The notes below the pieces were generated by a model. It ran no database searches and was not told the DNA's origin. It was given only the letters and a program-made list of their open reading frames with translations. A stretch of DNA of 5,640 nucleotides, taken from contig JBLIDT010000059.1 in NCBI GenBank assembly GCA_047632755.1, positions 1 through 5,640 of the forward strand, in the 5' to 3' direction. Source of the stretch: JAKVAV01 sp047632755. Its GTDB lineage: Bacteria > Bacteroidota > Bacteroidia > Flavobacteriales_D > Cryomorphaceae. Shown piece by piece: positions 5,507-5,640 of the stretch. The stretch's first letter is position 1; each line of letters begins with the position of its first letter. The position numbers and the translations under genes were made by a program.

Positions 5507-5640
5507 CTATTGAACTACTAGCTTCTTAGCTCCAACTCTTTCCTCATTTACCACAACATTCACTGTGTAAATTCCAGAAGCGAGTTCGGGCAAACGAATG
5601 ATTGCATTCATTTGTGATCCGTTGTTTCCTAAGATTTCAG
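5507..5640 (-). CDS. C-terminal end of a T9SS type A sorting-domain protein (secreted cargo)
   Basis: Only the last 43 residues are in the window; the gene enters from the right edge. They carry the pattern of the type A C-terminal sorting domain: RLPELASGIYTVNVVV (about 15-30), then NEERVGAKKLVVQ and stop TAG. The core L-x-x-GxY motif, followed by a beta strand and a final K-K-L-V-V-x strand, is the classic end of these domains. Family knowledge: the domain directs a protein through the type IX secretion pore, after which it is usually removed and the protein is attached to the surface or released. The functional part of the protein lies outside the window, so its activity cannot be told. 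The stop is followed within 20 bases by a strong terminator, so this is the last gene of its transcript. Confidence 0.88.
   Translation of the reverse strand, partial: EILGNNGSQMNAIIRLPELASGIYTVNVVVNEERVGAKKLVVQ

Overview
The window comes from a member of the Bacteroidota, probably a Flavobacteriia- or Cytophagia-like environmental bacterium. Three independent signs agree. A gene entering at the right edge ends in a type A sorting domain of the type IX secretion system, which is confined to this phylum. Four places carry exact matches to the Bacteroidota -7 promoter element TAnnTTTG. Most starts are preceded by A-rich stretches rather than Shine-Dalgarno sequences. The DNA is moderately AT-rich with no evident compositional break, and I see no insertion sequence, integrase, CRISPR array, tRNA or rRNA.

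Layout, left to right. (a) 1-611, minus strand: N-terminal 203 residues of a LolC/LolE-type (FtsX superfamily) ABC transporter permease that continues off the left edge. (b) 611-1846, plus strand: a complete DUF1343/NamZ-family lipoprotein, a predicted exo-beta-N-acetylmuramidase. Its first possible start codon shares one base with the start codon of the divergent permease. (c) 1847-2006: a 160-base spacer with one weak promoter candidate. (d) 2007-2573, plus strand: a conserved single-span membrane protein of unknown function. Its stop codon interlocks with the stop of the convergent gene. (e) Minus-strand block read from right to left: the end of a secreted T9SS substrate (5507-5640), a strong hairpin terminator (5456-5488), a small DksA/TraR-like zinc-finger protein (5109-5441), a DUF819 multi-span membrane protein (3574-4983), and a histone-deacetylase-family zinc deacetylase (2570-3472).

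How the genes may work together. The lipoprotein muramidase and the permease are both envelope functions (peptidoglycan turnover; lipoprotein release or efflux) and are read from one compact divergent start region. The DUF819 protein and the deacetylase are co-directional with a 101-base gap and no evident terminator, so they may be co-transcribed; a transporter plus an acyl-amide hydrolase could handle an acetylated small molecule, but this is inference.

The window is mostly ordinary chromosomal content, and I do not see a new defence or mobile system. The most notable signals are regulatory: an identical 17-bp sequence at two terminator/promoter junctions, where the T-run after a hairpin is also the -7 box of the next gene; a DksA-like gene that looks leaderless; and the overlapping divergent starts near 611.
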